Positions 61,448-64,000 of a stretch of DNA of 64,000 bases are shown here, piece after piece. Every line of letters starts with the position of its first letter. Position 1 is the first letter of the stretch. The translations under genes were made by a program, and so were the position numbers. The notes below the pieces were generated by a model, which was not told where the DNA came from, made no database searches, and saw nothing but the letters and a program-made list of their open reading frames with translations. This stretch comes from Paenibacillus brevis. Lineage in GTDB: Bacteria > Bacillota > Bacilli > Paenibacillales > Paenibacillaceae. Location of the stretch: positions 124,001-188,000 of the forward strand of contig NZ_JAHLQJ010000005.1 in NCBI RefSeq assembly GCF_018919145.1, in the 5' to 3' direction.

Positions 61448-62551
61448 TCAGGAAGGCAACCTGTCAGCCCAAGCCGCCAATTCGTCCCGGAGTCTATTGC
61501 CCAGCAGATCGACTTTGGAGAAGTCCATCGCGGACACGTAAATCCCCTCCAACTCGTCGCGGTACCGCTTCGCTTCCGCAAGATGACTTATAGCATCCTT
61601 CATGCTTGCTTTATACTGGGAGCCCACTTCCGCAAGCTGCCCAGCATAACGTTCATCCGTTCCCGGCTTCACGCTGGCAGCATAAGTATCAATGATCTCG
61701 TCTCCTTCCCGCTCCGGAAAGTATTCATGCGGACTGGTGCTGTCAAAAATCGTGAAATTCAGTTCGCGGACAATGACCATATCCAGGCTGTTCGGATCAA
61801 ATCCGCAATGATAGATTTCAACGTCAAAGCCGCGGCTCTCCGCCTCCGCTGCAATCTTCTTCAGCATGGTCGATTTGCCAGTGCCTGCCCGGCCTTTTAT
61901 AAAGTAACGGTGCGCTAATCCTTCCGTCAGATTCGGTACGAAGTCAACCGCCCCGGCAGGCGTAGCCGCCCCCAGAAACCGATGCTTGACGATCGGGCTC
62001 TTCTCAAGCCGATGATCTCCAAACAATTGTACCAGCATGCGATGGGTCAATTGATCCGCCTGCTCAAAATCCATCTGGGCATAATAAATCTGCTCCCATT
62101 GGTCATGAATTCGGAGTGCCTCGGCGAACTTGCTGTAAGCAGATGCATAGGCATCGGCAACTTGTTGATTGATCAGAAGAATCTCTTCCTTCTGGCCGAT
62201 CAAAGCGCGGGAATCCCATGCTTCTCCGAGATTCACATACTCTTCAACAGCTCCCGGGGCCTTCGGCTCAATCACATGAGGCGCCGTACCGTCCACAACG
62301 CCGACTCCTAATGCCGGAATGATCACTGCGTCAAGAGATTCGGCGTCGGAGGAGCAGTGAATCAGCTCAACATCATAGCCCCGCTCATGCCATTCCTTGC
62401 CAATGCTCTTCATCAGCGTGGACTTCCCGGTTCCGGGACCTCCCTTCAAAATAAATAACCGCTGGAGATCCTTCAGATTGGATTCAAACAAAGAGTAGAA
62501 GCCCCGTGCCGTATTCCCGCCAGCAAAATATCTCAATTCTCTTGCAGTCAC
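61448..62551 (-). CDS. Duplicated P-loop ATPase (PRK06851-like)
   Basis: A 367-residue protein made of two similar halves. Each has a Walker A motif: GGPGTGKSTLMKSIG (about residues 36-50) and GRAGTGKSTMLKKIA (about 222-236). Each is followed by a similar HC-x-D stretch (VELIHCSSDAESLDAVI and VEIYHCGFDPNSLDMVIV). Proteins of this type are annotated as ATPases of unknown role, often near sporulation genes. The N-terminus (RELRYFAGGNTARGFYSLFE) is also typical. Substrate and role unknown; the internal duplication is directly visible. Confidence 0.85.
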   Translation of the reverse strand: MTARELRYFAGGNTARGFYSLFESNLKDLQRLFILKGGPGTGKSTLMKSIGKEWHERGYDVELIHCSSDAESLDAVIIPALGVGVVDGTAPHVIEPKAPGAVEEYVNLGEAWDSRALIGQKEEILLINQQVADAYASAYSKFAEALRIHDQWEQIYYAQMDFEQADQLTHRMLVQLFGDHRLEKSPIVKHRFLGAATPAGAVDFVPNLTEGLAHRYFIKGRAGTGKSTMLKKIAAEAESRGFDVEIYHCGFDPNSLDMVIVRELNFTIFDSTSPHEYFPEREGDEIIDTYAASVKPGTDERYAGQLAEVGSQYKASMKDAISHLAEAKRYRDELEGIYVSAMDFSKVDLLGNRLRDELAAWADRLPS

Positions 62552-62624
62552 AAACCCACTTCCTTTCCCGATTCTTCCCTGAATACTGTCACCTTACAAT
62601 ATGCGTCAGCAATTAGGGAGGTGC

Positions 62625-63245
62625 CTATAGGGAGAGAGATGTCCACAGCGATACCAGCAAGTATAGCGCCGTTCCCCAGATAAAGACGGCAGAGCACTTG
62701 TTGAACAGCACAAACATGCTGTAAGGGAGATTCATCTTCTTGAACGCAGCCCCCGTTACAATGAGTCCAAAAAACCAGAGCCAAGAGACGGTTATGCATG
62801 CCAGCATAAAGGACACTTGGGCCTGGCCGCTGTATTGGACTGCACTTGTTCCGATGACGCCAATCGTATCCAGCAGCGCATGCGGATTCAAGATCGAGAC
62901 GGAGCAGGCGAATAGAATCTGCTTCTTCAGCGGCAGCGCCTCTTTATTATCCAGACTAGTCACCGCAGTTGAACTCCAAATCATTGTCCCCATATAAAGC
63001 AGAAATATAATTCCGCCAATAAGCAGCATAAGCCTGAGCCACTCAAACTGCGTCACTACAAGGGATAGTCCCGTTACAGACAGGACAATTAATACCGTAT
63101 CGCAGACCGCTGCGGCGATCATTGCCGGGAATGCCTTGATCAGTCTGGGTTGCGTGATGCCTTGCGAGAATACAAACACATTTTGTACACCTAAAGGTAA
63201 AATCAGTCCTAGCGCTAAAATCAGTCCATGGACTACCGGTTCCAT
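62625..63245 (-). CDS. LysE/ArgO-family amino acid exporter
   Basis: A 206-residue membrane protein with about six helices. It begins VVHGLILALGLILPLGVQNVFVFSQG, the family signature, and ends with several hydrophobic segments. LysE/ArgO proteins export basic or other amino acids. The ATG at 63245 has AAGGAG eight bases upstream; an in-frame ATG at 63326 would add non-family residues. It is divergent from a MocR-type regulator, its probable controller. Confidence 0.9.
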   Translation of the reverse strand: MEPVVHGLILALGLILPLGVQNVFVFSQGITQPRLIKAFPAMIAAAVCDTVLIVLSVTGLSLVVTQFEWLRLMLLIGGIIFLLYMGTMIWSSTAVTSLDNKEALPLKKQILFACSVSILNPHALLDTIGVIGTSAVQYSGQAQVSFMLACITVSWLWFFGLIVTGAAFKKMNLPYSMFVLFNKCSAVFIWGTALYLLVSLWTSLSL

Positions 63246-63302
63246 TCTCTCAACTCCTTCCTTCTCTATCATAGTCATGGTATAACTAGAGAACAGGTCC
63301 AA

Positions 63303-63322
63303 TTGGATGGGTAAATATCCAA
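63303..63322. promoter_or_regulatory. Operator-like repeat between LysE and MocR genes
   Basis: TTGGAT (63303-63308) and ATCCAA (63317-63322) are inverted, and two direct CCAAT repeats flank them in the 101-bp divergent region. MocR regulators commonly bind direct or inverted repeats of this sort. Confidence 0.5.
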
Positions 63323-63346
63323 CCAATTATGCAAGGAGGGATCGCT

Positions 63347-64000
63347 ATGAACTGGCAGCCTGACCGCTCGCTGCCCCTAAGCTTAACTGCGCAAATCAAG
63401 GATTGGATGATCGAAAAAATTCAAAGCGGGGAATGGCCGGCTGGAACCAAGCTGCCTCCGCAGCGTAAGCTTGCGCTATCGCTAGGCGTCAATCGCAGCA
63501 CGCTTCAAGAAGCAATCGACGAGTTGAAGGCGGACGGATTGCTGAGTTCCCGGACAGGATCGGCTACCTTTGTTGCCAATGATTCCTGGTATCTTCTCGT
63601 TAAGCAAAAGCTGCCGAATTGGCAGCAATATATTGAAGCAAGCATTCATAAATCCAATTATCAGACCATCCAGCTGATCAACGAATTCGAGCAGGACGCT
63701 TCCATAATTCGATTAGGAACAGGCGAGTTGAGTCCTTCCCTGCTCCCGGTTAACGAGCTTCAAGCATCCCTCGGCTCACTGCCCCTGGACGGAAAGATGC
63801 TCGGATATTCCTCTCCTCAAGGCAGCGAAACTTTGAGACAAGCCATCTGTGACTATGTGAAAAAGAGAGGGATCACTACCGCGCCCGAAAATATTTGCGT
63901 TGTCTCTGGAGGACTTCAAGCCTTGCAGTTGATTGCGCTCGGCCTGCTGGAACCCGGATCGCTCGTCCTTCAACACGAATATTCTTATTTGAATTCCGTG
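63347..64000 (+). CDS. MocR-family (GntR-aminotransferase) regulator, N-terminal part, cut by window edge
   Basis: The frame is open from ATG 63347 to the last base of the window (218 codons) and has no stop in view. An N-terminal GntR winged helix (GTKLPPQRKLALSLGVNRSTLQEAIDELKADGLL) is followed by the start of an aminotransferase-like domain (GYSSPQGSETLRQAICDYVKKR, VVSGGLQAL). MocR proteins bind PLP and regulate amino-acid or vitamin B6 genes. GCAAGGAGG precedes the ATG. The divergent LysE exporter gene is its likely target. Confidence 0.92.
   Translation, partial: MNWQPDRSLPLSLTAQIKDWMIEKIQSGEWPAGTKLPPQRKLALSLGVNRSTLQEAIDELKADGLLSSRTGSATFVANDSWYLLVKQKLPNWQQYIEASIHKSNYQTIQLINEFEQDASIIRLGTGELSPSLLPVNELQASLGSLPLDGKMLGYSSPQGSETLRQAICDYVKKRGITTAPENICVVSGGLQALQLIALGLLEPGSLVLQHEYSYLNSV

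Noticed and set aside
1..64000. tRNA, rRNA, CRISPR arrays, prophage or plasmid genes
   Set aside because: None was recognised on reading both strands; regularly spaced direct repeats typical of CRISPR are absent.

Overview
The window looks like chromosome of a low-GC-phylum, moderate-GC soil Firmicute, most likely Paenibacillus or a close relative. This rests on gene content, not a database search: three carbohydrate ABC importers that each lack an ATPase, YesM/YesN-type two-component regulators, many glycoside hydrolases, large SLH-anchored secreted enzymes, a T-box-controlled thrS, and AGGAGG-type ribosome binding sites with frequent TTG/GTG starts. No phage, rRNA, tRNA or CRISPR was seen. 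The only mobile element recognised is a 208-bp MITE-like element.

Layout. 1-15048 is a plant-polysaccharide utilisation region. It holds two importer operons (SBP-permease-permease-GH43-GH2, and SBP-permease-permease), a lone GH2 enzyme, and two paralogous regulators that fuse an ArsR-type winged helix to a long conserved C-terminal domain. Both SBP promoters overlap a CcpA (cre)-like site, and both SBP leaders begin with an inverted repeat. 15155-24257 holds housekeeping or accessory genes: a DUF2500 protein, SDR/WYL regulator pair, VTT membrane protein, a choice-of-anchor-L SLH surface protein, TetR/MFS efflux, and ThuA. A five-fold cluster of DnaA-box-like sequences lies just upstream of the ThuA promoter. 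24454-32469 carries a neopullulanase with an apparent terminator in its leader, a 1602-residue GH30/CBM/Fn3/SLH enzyme, and a LacI regulator with two perfect TGTAATCGATTACA operators.

32697-41821 holds a GNAT acetyltransferase, thrS with its T-box leader, a ceramidase-like protein, a UvrD-type helicase, a 57-residue protein resembling one HNH-associated repeat, a methyltransferase and a VanW protein. 42205-55814 is an alpha-glucan/oligosaccharide module: a surface GH13 lipoprotein, GH31 alpha-glucosidase, LplABC-type importer, YesN/YesM two-component system, GPH symporter and PIG-L deacetylase. The importer SBP gene and the symporter gene share an 18-bp upstream motif, which makes the response regulator their likely common activator. 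55885-64000 holds a TetR-controlled ABC exporter, MmcQ/YjbR, nucleotidyltransferase, DapA-like aldolase, a duplicated P-loop ATPase, a LysE exporter and a truncated MocR regulator.

How the parts work together. Secreted or anchored enzymes (GH43, GH30-SLH, GH13 lipoprotein) cut polymers outside. Importers bring in oligosaccharides, presumably driven by a shared MsmX-type ATPase encoded elsewhere. GH2, GH31 and neopullulanase finish digestion inside. In all three importer operons a stable hairpin lies between the SBP gene and the first permease gene, which probably sets a high SBP:permease ratio.
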